Part shown: positions 1-6,020 of the stretch, piece by piece
Position numbering within the stretch: the first letter of the stretch is position 1
How the letters are laid out: every line of letters begins with the position of its first letter
Source of the DNA: JAXHUH01 sp034211175
GTDB taxonomy: Bacteria; Actinomycetota; Acidimicrobiia; Acidimicrobiales; CAIXPF01
DNA: 9,245 nucleotides
Reading direction: 5' to 3'
Assembly: GCA_034211175.1 (NCBI GenBank)
Contig: JAXHUH010000258.1
Coordinates: 1-9,245, forward strand
Made by a program: the position numbers and the translations under genes
The notes under the pieces: generated by a model
Database searches by the model: none
What the model saw: only the letters and a program-made list of their open reading frames with translations
What the model was told of the DNA's origin: nothing

Positions 1-123
1 CGCCGGGACCCGCGGAACGACCCGGCACCGACCCCGAACGACGCGGCGCCCGACGCCGCCGTCGTCGGGGCCGCGGCCGCGGCGGACACCGAAGCCGAAG
101 CCCGTCCCGAGGAGGACCTCCCC

Positions 124-315
124 GTGCACTTCGACGTGCCCGACATCTCCTGCGGCCACTGCCGCTCGACCATCGAGAAGGCGCTCGGCGCGCTCGACGG
201 CGTCACCGCGGTCGAGGTCGACGTCGACCACCGCACCGTGGACGTCGCGGGCACCGCGTCGCCCGACGTCGTGCGGGCGGCGCTCGTCGACGCCGGCTAC
301 GAACCGGCGGCCTGA
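124..315 (+). CDS. Heavy-metal-associated (HMA) domain protein, CopZ-like copper chaperone or C-terminal HMA domain
   Basis: The 63-residue product has the HMA ferredoxin-like pattern: a first strand HFDVPDI, then the metal-binding motif SCGHC with Cys10 and Cys13, a helix (STIEKALGALDGV), and closing strand-helix-strand segments ending GYEPAA. In this family the two cysteines bind Cu(I) and pass it to a P-type ATPase or repressor in the cytosol; the metal here is inferred. The GTG start at 124 has GGAGGA at 111-116, seven bases upstream, and gives the usual length of a free chaperone. However, the same frame is open to the left edge and reads as an Ala/Asp/Pro/Glu-rich stretch, so this could instead be the C-terminal HMA domain of a longer protein joined by a linker. 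The upstream partner is outside the window. A strong hairpin follows the stop by eight bases. Confidence 0.8.
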   Translation: MHFDVPDISCGHCRSTIEKALGALDGVTAVEVDVDHRTVDVAGTASPDVVRAALVDAGYEPAA

Positions 316-322
316 CCAGGCA

Positions 323-350
323 CGGGCCGCCGCACGCAGGCGGCGGCCCG
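323..350 (+). terminator. GC-rich stem-loop after the HMA gene
   Basis: An 11-bp perfect stem (323-333 pairing with 340-350, arm core GGGCCGCCG) closes a six-base loop (ACGCAG) just after the HMA stop codon. No T-run follows, so it is an L-shaped terminator of the kind common in GC-rich actinobacteria rather than a classical intrinsic terminator. It separates the HMA gene from the downstream protease gene. Confidence 0.7.
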
Positions 351-377
351 CTCCCCGGCCCTGCCGCGCGGCCGGCG

Positions 378-398
378 CGAACGTTCGACCCGCGTTCG
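378..398. promoter_or_regulatory. Possible operator upstream of the protease gene: CGAACGTTCG palindrome plus repeated CGTTCG
   Basis: A 10-bp palindrome CGAACGTTCG lies at 378-387, and CGTTCG recurs at 393-398, giving two CGTTCG half-sites 11 bp apart, about one helical turn. It sits 70-95 bp before the protease start, where a regulator could bind. A weak -10-like TACGGT at 433-438 follows, with no convincing -35. The binding protein is unknown. Chance occurrence in GC-rich DNA is quite possible. Confidence 0.25.
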
Positions 399-471
399 TT
401 CTCCCACCGCCCGGATCAGCCGGGCCCACCGATACGGTGACCGCTGCGGGCACGCACGAGAAGGGGGCCCC

Positions 472-2967
472 ATGGCCGGTCGATCGGTGCGGCCATTGGT
501 CGCCAGCGCAGTCGTGGTCGCGACGCTGCTCACTCCCACCGCCATCGGCGCGTGGGAGCAGCTCCCGGCTCCCGCCGACGTCGGACCGGGCGACGCGGAC
601 CCGGGCGACGAGGCCACGGCCGAGCAGCCGGTCGAGAAGGGCGACGGGCTCCCGCCTGCGCTCACCGACCCCGGCTCCGACCTGCGCCCCACCCCCCACC
701 CCGTCGAGCTGGTGTCCCCCGCAGACTCCGACGACACCGGTGCCACGCCGAGCGTGAGCGATCCCGAGGGCCCCGACGAGCTCGGGATCGACGACGACGT
801 CGAGACCGGCACCCTGGTCGACGGGTTCGGCACCGGCGCCACCGAGGCCGGCACCGCCCGGATCTCCGGCACGCTCGGCACCCGACCGCCCGCCCCCGTC
901 GGTGACCTGCGCGCCGAGGACGACGGCTCGATCCGCTCGGCCACCGTCGTCGACGTCGAGCCCGGTGAGGCGCTGTCGTACGAGGCCACGATCGGTGACG
1001 GGCCCTACGGCTCCACCTCCGGCGACGTCGACATGTTCGTGCTCCTCGACGTCACCGAGGGCGCCGAGCTCGTCGTCGAGGTCGAGACCGAGCACTACGA
1101 CGAACCGGTCGACGCCGAGGTCGGCGTCTACGAGATCGCGACCGGCGAGATGATCGCCTACGGCGACGACGGCGCTGGCGGGTTCGACTTCGACCCGACC
1201 GTCGTGATCGCCGCGCCGGCCGACGGCGACTACGTCGTGGTCGTGACCGGCTGCTGCGGCCAGCCCACCGACCTCGCCGACTCGACGAGCGGCACCGGGG
1301 TCGCCGCGGTGGGCGACTACCAGGTCCTGATCGGCGTCGACTCGACGACGAGCGTGCCCGTCGACGGGTCCTCGACCGAGGACGACGGCAGCATCGACAC
1401 GGCCAACCCGGTCGAGCTCGAGGTCGGGCGGAGCGTGACCTACGAGGGCGTGCTCGGCGACGGGCCCCACGGTGACGTCACCGGCGACGTCGACTTCTAC
1501 GCGCTCGGTGAGGTGGCCGAAGGCGTGTCGATCGTGGTCGACACCGACACGTCGGGGCTGGCGAACCCGATCGACACCATGGTCGCGGTCTACGACGCCT
1601 CGGGCACGATGGTCGCCTCGAACGACGACGACGGCGTCGGCCTCGACTCCCTGCTGCGGGTGCCGGCGCCGGCCGACGGCGAGTACTTCGCCGCGGTGGT
1701 CGCGTGCTGCCAGTTCCCGCTCGACCCGTTCGACCCGACGACCGTCGGCCTGCCCACCGAACCCGGCGGCTACCGCGTCGACCTCGGCCTCGGCGTGATC
1801 CCCCGCTCGGGGATGGGCGACATCGATGTCTTCCTCGTCGACCTGGCCGTCGGCGACGCGTTCGCCGCCGGCTTCACCGGCTCGGCCGGCACCGTCGACG
1901 TCTACGACCCCGACGGCACGCTCGTGATGGGCTCGGGCTGGAGCGCGTCGCTGATGTACCCGGTCGACTCGCCGCTGCGTCACGTCGGCGACGTCGGCGT
2001 CGACCACGTCGCGGCCACGGCCGGGCGCCACGCCGTCGTCGTGCGCAACGGCGCCGGCGCCTACCAGGGCGAGCTCCGGGTCGTGCGTTCCGCGGCCGGT
2101 GCGACCGACGAGCGCCAGATCGTGTTCCTCGACACCGACGGCGCCATGGTCGAGCCGTCGACGCTCGACCCGGCGGCCCAGCCGTCCGCCGGGCTCAGCC
2201 GCCTGTCGGCCTTCCTGTTCCGCTGGGGCCTCGATCCCGCCGACGAGGACCGCGTCGTCGAGGCGATGGTCCGCCGGGTCGAGGACGTCTTCGCCGAGCT
2301 CGACGGCGGGACCAGCGCCATCGACCTGCGCTGGAGCGGCCACGACCCGGACCCGTGGGGCACCGAGGGTGTCAGCCGGGTCGTCATCGGGGGCTCGCAG
2401 GCCCAGTCCGGTCTCGTGACCACCGGGATCGCCGAGTCGGTCGACCCGGGCAACCTCGACCGCGACGAGACGGCCCTCGTGCTGTTGGACCTGCTCAGCG
2501 CGGCGAGTGATCCGGACTCGATCAACGGGATCGACCTCGCACCCGGCGCGTCCAAGGCCGACCTGGTCGGCTCCGCGCTCGGCGCGGTCGTCGCCCACGA
2601 GGTCGGCCACCTGCTCGGCAGCTGGCACACCGACGCGAGCAACGACGTCGCGTCGATCATGGACGGCGGCAGCCCGCTGGTCGACCTGGTCGGCGTCGGC
2701 GCCGACGGCATCTACGGGACCGCGGACGACGAGCTCGTCGGGTTCACCGCGGACACGTTCGACCCGAACGAGGGCTACACCGGCGTCCAGGACACGGCGG
2801 CCCGCACCCGGGCCGCCCTCCCGGTCCCCGGCGGCCGGTTCGCCGACGACCCGTTCACCGACGACCCGGTCGACGAGGTCGGCGAGGTCGGCGACAGTGA
2901 CGAGGGGGACGAGGCCCCGACCGACCCGGGCGACGCCGTGCCGGTCGATCCCCGCCTCCTCGACTGA
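472..2967 (+). CDS. Secreted metzincin-type zinc metalloprotease with tandem pre-peptidase-C-like domains
   Basis: 831 residues. The ATG start follows GAGAAGGGGG, and the N-terminus is a typical Sec signal peptide (basic MAGRSVR, then VASAVVVATLLTPTAIGA) with likely cleavage after Ala-Ile-Gly-Ala. An acidic, Pro/Thr-rich linker runs to about residue 145. Two homologous beta-rich repeats follow (about 146-290 and 301-441), each starting EDDGSI, carrying GDVD, and containing an adjacent Cys-Cys pair; they resemble pre-peptidase C-terminal (PPC) domains. A third, weaker unit (about 446-545) keeps GDID but has no cysteine. The catalytic domain (about 550-785) holds the full zinc motif HEVGHLLGSWH (His709, Glu710, His713, His719) and a Met-turn candidate SIMD (Met730), as in metzincins. 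Next is a GADGIYGTADDE segment that I recall from related secreted bacterial proteases. The C-terminus is an Asp/Glu/Pro-rich tail with no LPXTG or membrane anchor, so the protein is probably released or loosely wall-bound. Substrate unknown. Confidence 0.92.
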   Translation: MAGRSVRPLVASAVVVATLLTPTAIGAWEQLPAPADVGPGDADPGDEATAEQPVEKGDGLPPALTDPGSDLRPTPHPVELVSPADSDDTGATPSVSDPEGPDELGIDDDVETGTLVDGFGTGATEAGTARISGTLGTRPPAPVGDLRAEDDGSIRSATVVDVEPGEALSYEATIGDGPYGSTSGDVDMFVLLDVTEGAELVVEVETEHYDEPVDAEVGVYEIATGEMIAYGDDGAGGFDFDPTVVIAAPADGDYVVVVTGCCGQPTDLADSTSGTGVAAVGDYQVLIGVDSTTSVPVDGSSTEDDGSIDTANPVELEVGRSVTYEGVLGDGPHGDVTGDVDFYALGEVAEGVSIVVDTDTSGLANPIDTMVAVYDASGTMVASNDDDGVGLDSLLRVPAPADGEYFAAVVACCQFPLDPFDPTTVGLPTEPGGYRVDLGLGVIPRSGMGDIDVFLVDLAVGDAFAAGFTGSAGTVDVYDPDGTLVMGSGWSASLMYPVDSPLRHVGDVGVDHVAATAGRHAVVVRNGAGAYQGELRVVRSAAGATDERQIVFLDTDGAMVEPSTLDPAAQPSAGLSRLSAFLFRWGLDPADEDRVVEAMVRRVEDVFAELDGGTSAIDLRWSGHDPDPWGTEGVSRVVIGGSQAQSGLVTTGIAESVDPGNLDRDETALVLLDLLSAASDPDSINGIDLAPGASKADLVGSALGAVVAHEVGHLLGSWHTDASNDVASIMDGGSPLVDLVGVGADGIYGTADDELVGFTADTFDPNEGYTGVQDTAARTRAALPVPGGRFADDPFTDDPVDEVGEVGDSDEGDEAPTDPGDAVPVDPRLLD
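907..1794 (+). repeat. Two PPC-like protein repeats inside the metalloprotease gene
   Basis: Residues 146-290 (nt 907-1341) and 301-441 (nt 1372-1794) align with a spacing of about 151-154 residues. Matching landmarks are EDDGSI (149 and 303), GDGP with GDVD (Asp187 and Asp341), a PADG(D/E)Y turn, and the Cys-Cys pairs 261/262 and 412/413. The DNA has diverged, so this is an old internal domain duplication rather than a recent tandem repeat. Confidence 0.75.
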
Positions 2968-2990
2968 CGAGCCCCGACCCACCCCAACCT

Positions 2991-3040
2991 GATCTGGTAC
3001 GCGAGCTCGCCATGTCGTGGTCGGTTGCGCGTACCAGATC
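2991..3040. terminator. Perfect 13-bp inverted repeat between convergent genes, likely bidirectional terminator
   Basis: Arms GATCTGGTACGCG (2991-3003) and CGCGTACCAGATC (3028-3040) are exact reverse complements around a 24-base loop. ACC at 2987-2989 can also pair with GGT at 3041-3043 if T2990 bulges out. It lies 24 bp after the protease stop and 34 bp from the stop of the convergent CoA-transferase gene, so a transcript from either strand would fold it. There is no T-run. A separate palindrome, GCGAGCTCGC at 3001-3010, overlaps the left arm. Confidence 0.6.
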
Positions 3041-3073
3041 GGTGCGGGCGTCTCTCGGCCCCGAGCGGGGTGG

Positions 3074-4471
3074 TCAGTGCCAGTGGGGGCGGTTGGTGCC
3101 GAGCGGGCTCGGCGGGCGCGTCCAGCGGGTCGGCATGCGGTCGAGCGTCACCGCCGGCGGGAGGTGGTCGAGCAGGCCCCACGCGGTGTCGACCGTGGTC
3201 ATCAGGTCGTCGAGGCTGCCCAGGCCCTTCGCGTCCGCGGCGTCGAGACTCGGCCCGACGGCGGTCAACCACCGCGCGGTCTGGCACAGGGACACCTCGA
3301 CCAGCCAGCTCCCGCCCTCGGTCGCACGTCGGCGGAGCGCCTCCAGGGCGCCGAGCGCGCCGAGGTAGCCGGTCATGTAGTCGGTCGCCGCCGCGGGCAG
3401 CAGCGCCGGCTCGGCCTCCGAGCCCTGGGTGACGGCGAGGCCGGTCGCCGACTGCGCGAGCTGCTCCCACCCGGGCCGGTCCCGCCACGGCCCGACGGCG
3501 CCGTAGCACGACACGTCGACGTGGACGATCCCCGGACGCATGGAGACCAGGTGGTCGGCGCCGAACCCGCGACGCTCCAGCGCGCCGGGCCGGTAGCCCT
3601 GGGTGACGACGTCCGCCGTGCGCACCAGCTCCCGCAGCCGGGCCGCGTCGTCGGCCCGGGCCAGGTCGAGGTTGGTCGATCGCTTGCCGTGGCCGGTGTC
3701 GATCACGAACCGGTCGAGCGTCGGCAGCTGCGACGCCCCGACCCGCAGGACGTCGGCGCCGTGCTGGGCCAGCGTCCGCCCGCACGTGGGCCCGGCCAGC
3801 ACGCGGGTCAGGTCGAGGACCCGCACCCCGTCGAGCGGTTGGGTGCAGCCGATCGGGAGCGGTTCGGGTGGGGAGTCGTCGAGCTTGCTGATCTCGACCG
3901 CGGCGAGCGCGCCGACGGCGCGGCCCTGGGGGTGCGCGGCCCACTCGGCCGGGGTGCGGGCCACGGCCCCGCACAGGCCGGCGTCCGCCAGTGCGTCCTC
4001 GAGGTCGAACGCCTTCCACGCCCCGACGGCGGCGGAGACCCGGTCGTAGGTGACGTGGGTGCCCTTGTCGATGCCGAGGATGCGCAGCGTGCCGTCGTGG
4101 AGCTCGGGGAACCCGCCGTGGAGGTGGATCCACCGGTCGTCGGCACCCCGGTGGAACGCCACCGTCGGGCGGCTGGACGCCTGGACGGCGAGCGGGCGCC
4201 CGTCGATGCGCTGGACCCGGTAGCCGACGAGCGATGCCGCCGCGGTCCGCACGTCCGAGCGGACCACCTGGCGTGGCGGCCCATCCCGCAGGGCGGCGAG
4301 CTCGGCGGCCGCGTGGCCGACGGCGACCAGCGCACTGGCGGCGAGCTCGCCGAGCGGGAACGCCGACTCGAGGTAGGGGTCGTCGCCGGTGACCTCGATC
4401 CGCTCGGGGTCGAGGTCGAGGAAGTCGAGGCGCGCCGAGTCGAGATGGCGGACGACTCGCTCGGCGTGCAA
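3074..4471 (-). CDS. CaiB/BaiF family III CoA-transferase
   Basis: 465 residues, predicted cytosolic. The C-terminal half (from about residue 212) carries family III hallmarks: PLDGVRVLDLTRVLAGP at the start of the Rossmann-like core, a GKRSTNLDL segment, GYRPGALERRGFG, PGIVHVDVSCYG, and ATDYMTGYLGALGALEAL, whose Asp364 matches the catalytic aspartate of formyl-CoA transferase-type enzymes. The N-terminal 211 residues (DDRWIHLHGG, RTPAEWAAHPQGRAV) resemble the segment usually found at the C-terminal end of CaiB-like proteins. I recall a family of roughly 450-residue transferases built this way, so it is probably not a broken gene. Such enzymes move CoA between acyl groups through an acyl-Asp intermediate; the substrates here are unknown. 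The start is TTG, chosen because a near-perfect Shine-Dalgarno sequence sits just upstream. It converges with the protease gene and shares a strand with the small zinc-ribbon gene. Confidence 0.88.
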   Translation of the reverse strand: MHAERVVRHLDSARLDFLDLDPERIEVTGDDPYLESAFPLGELAASALVAVGHAAAELAALRDGPPRQVVRSDVRTAAASLVGYRVQRIDGRPLAVQASSRPTVAFHRGADDRWIHLHGGFPELHDGTLRILGIDKGTHVTYDRVSAAVGAWKAFDLEDALADAGLCGAVARTPAEWAAHPQGRAVGALAAVEISKLDDSPPEPLPIGCTQPLDGVRVLDLTRVLAGPTCGRTLAQHGADVLRVGASQLPTLDRFVIDTGHGKRSTNLDLARADDAARLRELVRTADVVTQGYRPGALERRGFGADHLVSMRPGIVHVDVSCYGAVGPWRDRPGWEQLAQSATGLAVTQGSEAEPALLPAAATDYMTGYLGALGALEALRRRATEGGSWLVEVSLCQTARWLTAVGPSLDAADAKGLGSLDDLMTTVDTAWGLLDHLPPAVTLDRMPTRWTRPPSPLGTNRPHWH

Positions 4472-4475
4472 CGGG

Positions 4476-4483
4476 ACCTCCTC
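4476..4483 (-). promoter_or_regulatory. Strong ribosome binding site that fixes the TTG start of the CoA-transferase
   Basis: The minus strand reads GAGGAGGT, four bases before TTG at 4471-4469. This near-perfect anti-16S match supports the TTG start over other starts nearby. The ATG at 4494-4492 is in another frame. Confidence 0.7.
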
Positions 4484-4499
4484 GGACGCGGCAACGTCG

Positions 4500-4526
4500 A
4501 CGCTACCGGTACGTGGCGCCCGTCAC
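4500..4526 (-). promoter_or_regulatory. Weak promoter candidate for the CoA-transferase
   Basis: On the minus strand GTGACG (4526-4521) resembles a -35 TTGAC box and TAGCGT (4505-4500) fits the actinobacterial TAnnnT -10 pattern, but the 15-bp spacer is short. It lies about 30 bp upstream of the TTG start. Not more than a candidate. Confidence 0.25.
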
Positions 4527-4568
4527 CGAGAACAGCCCGTCAGTCGGGACGAAGGTCCGGTGGTCCGT

Positions 4569-4669
4569 TCAGCCGCGGCCGCCCGCGTTGCGCCCGGCGC
4601 GAGAGAGCGCGCACGCGGGGGTGCGCTCAGCGGCCGCCTGCGTTGCGCCCGGCGAGGGAGAGCGCACGC
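4569..4669. repeat. Imperfect direct repeat duplicating the 3' end of the small zinc-ribbon gene
   Basis: Copy A at 4569-4616 and copy B at 4627-4669 match at about 40 of 43 aligned positions with a 3-base and a 2-base gap; the longest shared run is GCGTTGCGCCCGGCG (4585-4599 and 4640-4654). Copy B is the authentic end of the minus-strand gene. Read on the minus strand, copy A translates as CALSRAGRNAGGRG then stop, against RALSLAGRNAGGR then stop in copy B, so the coding sense and stop are kept although copy A is outside the gene. Confidence 0.8.
4605..4628 (-). terminator. Hairpin overlapping the stop of the zinc-ribbon gene
   Basis: GAGCGCGCAC (4605-4614) can pair with GTGCGCTC (4621-4628) with a two-base bulge and a six-base loop. 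The alternative GAGCGCAC at 4660-4667 is also an exact 8-bp complement of 4621-4628, because both copies of the local duplication carry the arm. It is placed where a minus-strand terminator would be, but has no T-run. Confidence 0.35.
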
Positions 4670-4950
4670 ACCGCGTCAGCGTCCGAGCCCGAGATGTCGG
4701 GCCCGAAGGCGACGGCCAACGTGCCCCGGTGGTCGCACGGCCCCGACGAGATGGCGTACAGCGCGCTCTCGTCGTCGGGGTTGGTCTCGCCCTCGAACCG
4801 CACGACCTCGTCGACCGAGACGTCCGACGGGGAGACCGTTGTGTCGCACGCGGGGCACGAGATGCGCCCGTCCTCGATGGCGAAGTCCTCGGTGTAGCCC
4901 GCGGCGGTCAATCGGGCCACGGCCTGCTGCATCGTCTCCATCTCGTCCAC
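4627..4950 (-). CDS. Small zinc-ribbon-like protein of the family often misnamed phosphoribosylpyrophosphate synthetase
   Basis: 107 residues from a GTG start with GGGAGGA (4958-4964, minus strand) exactly seven bases upstream. The frame stays open much further upstream, but that extension is antisense to the crotonase gene and lacks support. The body AVARLTAAGYTEDFAIEDG, VDEVVRFEGETNPDDESALYAISS and GTLAVAFGPDISG recalls short conserved bacterial proteins (about 90-110 residues) frequently labelled phosphoribosylpyrophosphate synthetase, although they are far too short for that enzyme. Here a CPAC motif (Cys32, Cys35) and a PCDH motif (Cys72, His74) could bind one zinc; this is inference. 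Role unknown. It is divergent from the crotonase gene, and its last 13 codons are duplicated downstream. Confidence 0.8.
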   Translation of the reverse strand: MDEMETMQQAVARLTAAGYTEDFAIEDGRISCPACDTTVSPSDVSVDEVVRFEGETNPDDESALYAISSGPCDHRGTLAVAFGPDISGSDADAVRALSLAGRNAGGR

Positions 4951-5157
4951 GGGTGGGTCCTCCCGGTTCGGTCTCGGACGCGGGCCTCGGTGGCGCCGCG
5001 TGCATGTTCCTACCCGGCGGGGCCGCGCACCACCCGCGATCGCGTGGGGACCGGTCATGTGGAGCGGCTGCGGTCGTGCCAGGATGGCGCCGGTGACCGG
5101 GAGGCCGGAGATGGGACGGACGGGCGCGCGTGCCCGGCGGGCGCGGGAGCGCCGTCG
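4951..5157. promoter_or_regulatory. Divergent intergenic region between the zinc-ribbon and crotonase genes
   Basis: This 207-bp spacer must hold promoters for both directions. For the plus strand, CAGGAT at 5080-5085 is a fair -10 with no convincing -35. For the minus strand, TAGGAA (5012-5007) is a fair -10. GGGAG at 5145-5149 is the ribosome binding site for the ATG at 5158. I see no operator dyad or small gene that I can support. Confidence 0.4.
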
Positions 5158-5976
5158 ATGAGCTCCTGGATCGAGGAGGTCGGCTTCACCTGCCTCCGCA
5201 TCGACCGGGTCGACGATGTCCTCCGGGTCGTGATCGACCGCCCCGGCGACGACGCCAACGCCCGGCTCAACGCGGTCGACGGGGTGCTCCACCACGAGCT
5301 CGCCGAGCTGTTCGCGCTCCTGGCCACCGAGCGCGACGCCCGAGCCGTGCTGCTCGGCGGCTCCGGCGGGGTGTTCTCCGCCGGCGGCGACCTCGACTGG
5401 TTCCCCGAGCTGGCCGAGCCCGGCCGCCTCGAGGCCCTCCGGCTCGAGGCCCGTCAGCTGGTGTGGGACCTGCTCGACGTCCACCTGCCCATCGTCTGCG
5501 CCGTCGGCGGTCACGCCATGGGCCTGGGCGCGTCGATCGCGCTGCTGAGCGACGTCGTCGTGATGGCACGGGGCGCCCGTCTCGGTGACCCCCACGTGCG
5601 GGTCGGCATCGTCGCCGGCGACGGCGGCACGGTGGCGTGGCCGCTGGCGCTGGGCCCGATGCAGGCCAAGCGCTGGCTGCTCACCGGGGACGCCATGAGC
5701 GCAGAGGACGCCGAGCGGGCCGGCCTGGTCACCGAGGTCGTCGACGACGACGAGGTCGACGACCGCGCGATGGCGTGGGCCCAGCGGCTCGCCGCCGGCG
5801 CACCGCTGGCGGTCCAGTACACGAAGCAGGCCATCAACCAGCTGGTCAAGGACACGGCGCTGCGCTCGTTCGACCTGGCGACCGCGCTGGAGCTGATCAC
5901 GTTCGGCTCCGAGGACCATCGCGAGGCCCTCGCCGCGCTCGCGGAGAAGCGGGAGCCCCGCTTCCAGGGCCGCTGA
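5158..5976 (+). CDS. Enoyl-CoA hydratase/isomerase (crotonase) family protein
   Basis: 272 residues; the ATG is preceded by GGGAG with eight-base spacing and gives the normal family length. The frame is open further upstream, but that part overlaps the divergent promoter region and the minus-strand gene. Crotonase features: first oxyanion-hole segment GVFSAGGDL, second oxyanion-hole segment GGHAMGLGASIALLSD, then RLGDPHVRVGIVAGDGGT, LLTGDAMSAEDAERAGLV, and the C-terminal TFGSEDHREALAALAEKREPRF tail. The two glutamates of classical hydratases (rat Glu144 and Glu164) correspond by position to Ser126 and His146. Asp155 in AGDGG is the remaining nearby acid. The protein should bind acyl-CoA in the cytosol, but hydratase activity is not assured; isomerase, hydrolase or another crotonase reaction is possible. 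First gene of a probable operon. Confidence 0.9.
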   Translation: MSSWIEEVGFTCLRIDRVDDVLRVVIDRPGDDANARLNAVDGVLHHELAELFALLATERDARAVLLGGSGGVFSAGGDLDWFPELAEPGRLEALRLEARQLVWDLLDVHLPIVCAVGGHAMGLGASIALLSDVVVMARGARLGDPHVRVGIVAGDGGTVAWPLALGPMQAKRWLLTGDAMSAEDAERAGLVTEVVDDDEVDDRAMAWAQRLAAGAPLAVQYTKQAINQLVKDTALRSFDLATALELITFGSEDHREALAALAEKREPRFQGR

Positions 5977-6020
5977 CGGCGGGCCAGGCGGAGCACGGCG
6001 GGCCGGGACGGATCGGAGCG

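Noticed and set aside
378..387. LexA (SOS) box in CGAACGTTCG
   Set aside because: Actinobacterial LexA boxes need four bases between GAAC and GTTC; here the halves touch, and the downstream gene is not an SOS gene.
297..989. 230-residue minus-strand open frame, Ser-rich
   Set aside because: Antisense to the protease signal peptide and linker; the Ser/Pro bias is the mirror of Asp/Gly-rich codons.
2775..4133. 452-residue minus-strand open frame overlapping the protease and CoA-transferase
   Set aside because: Arg/Pro-rich shadow frame typical of GC-rich DNA; it crosses the intergenic dyad and has no domain.
3017..4897. 626-residue plus-strand open frame over the CoA-transferase
   Set aside because: Antisense shadow: Arg/Gly-rich translation without recognisable domains, opposite a gene with clear catalytic motifs.
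4513..5157. N-terminal extension of the crotonase frame to a 487-residue protein
   Set aside because: It would run through the opposite-strand zinc-ribbon gene and the divergent promoter region, has no family similarity, and the ATG at 5158 has a ribosome binding site and gives normal length.
4951..5919. Upstream extension of the zinc-ribbon frame to 430 residues on the minus strand
   Set aside because: It is antisense to the crotonase gene, is low-complexity Arg/Gly/Val-rich, and the GTG at 4950 has a well-placed ribosome binding site.
5977..6004. 9-bp direct repeat CGGCGGGCC, 19 bp apart
   Set aside because: Short, of very biased composition, and likely by chance in this GC-rich spacer.
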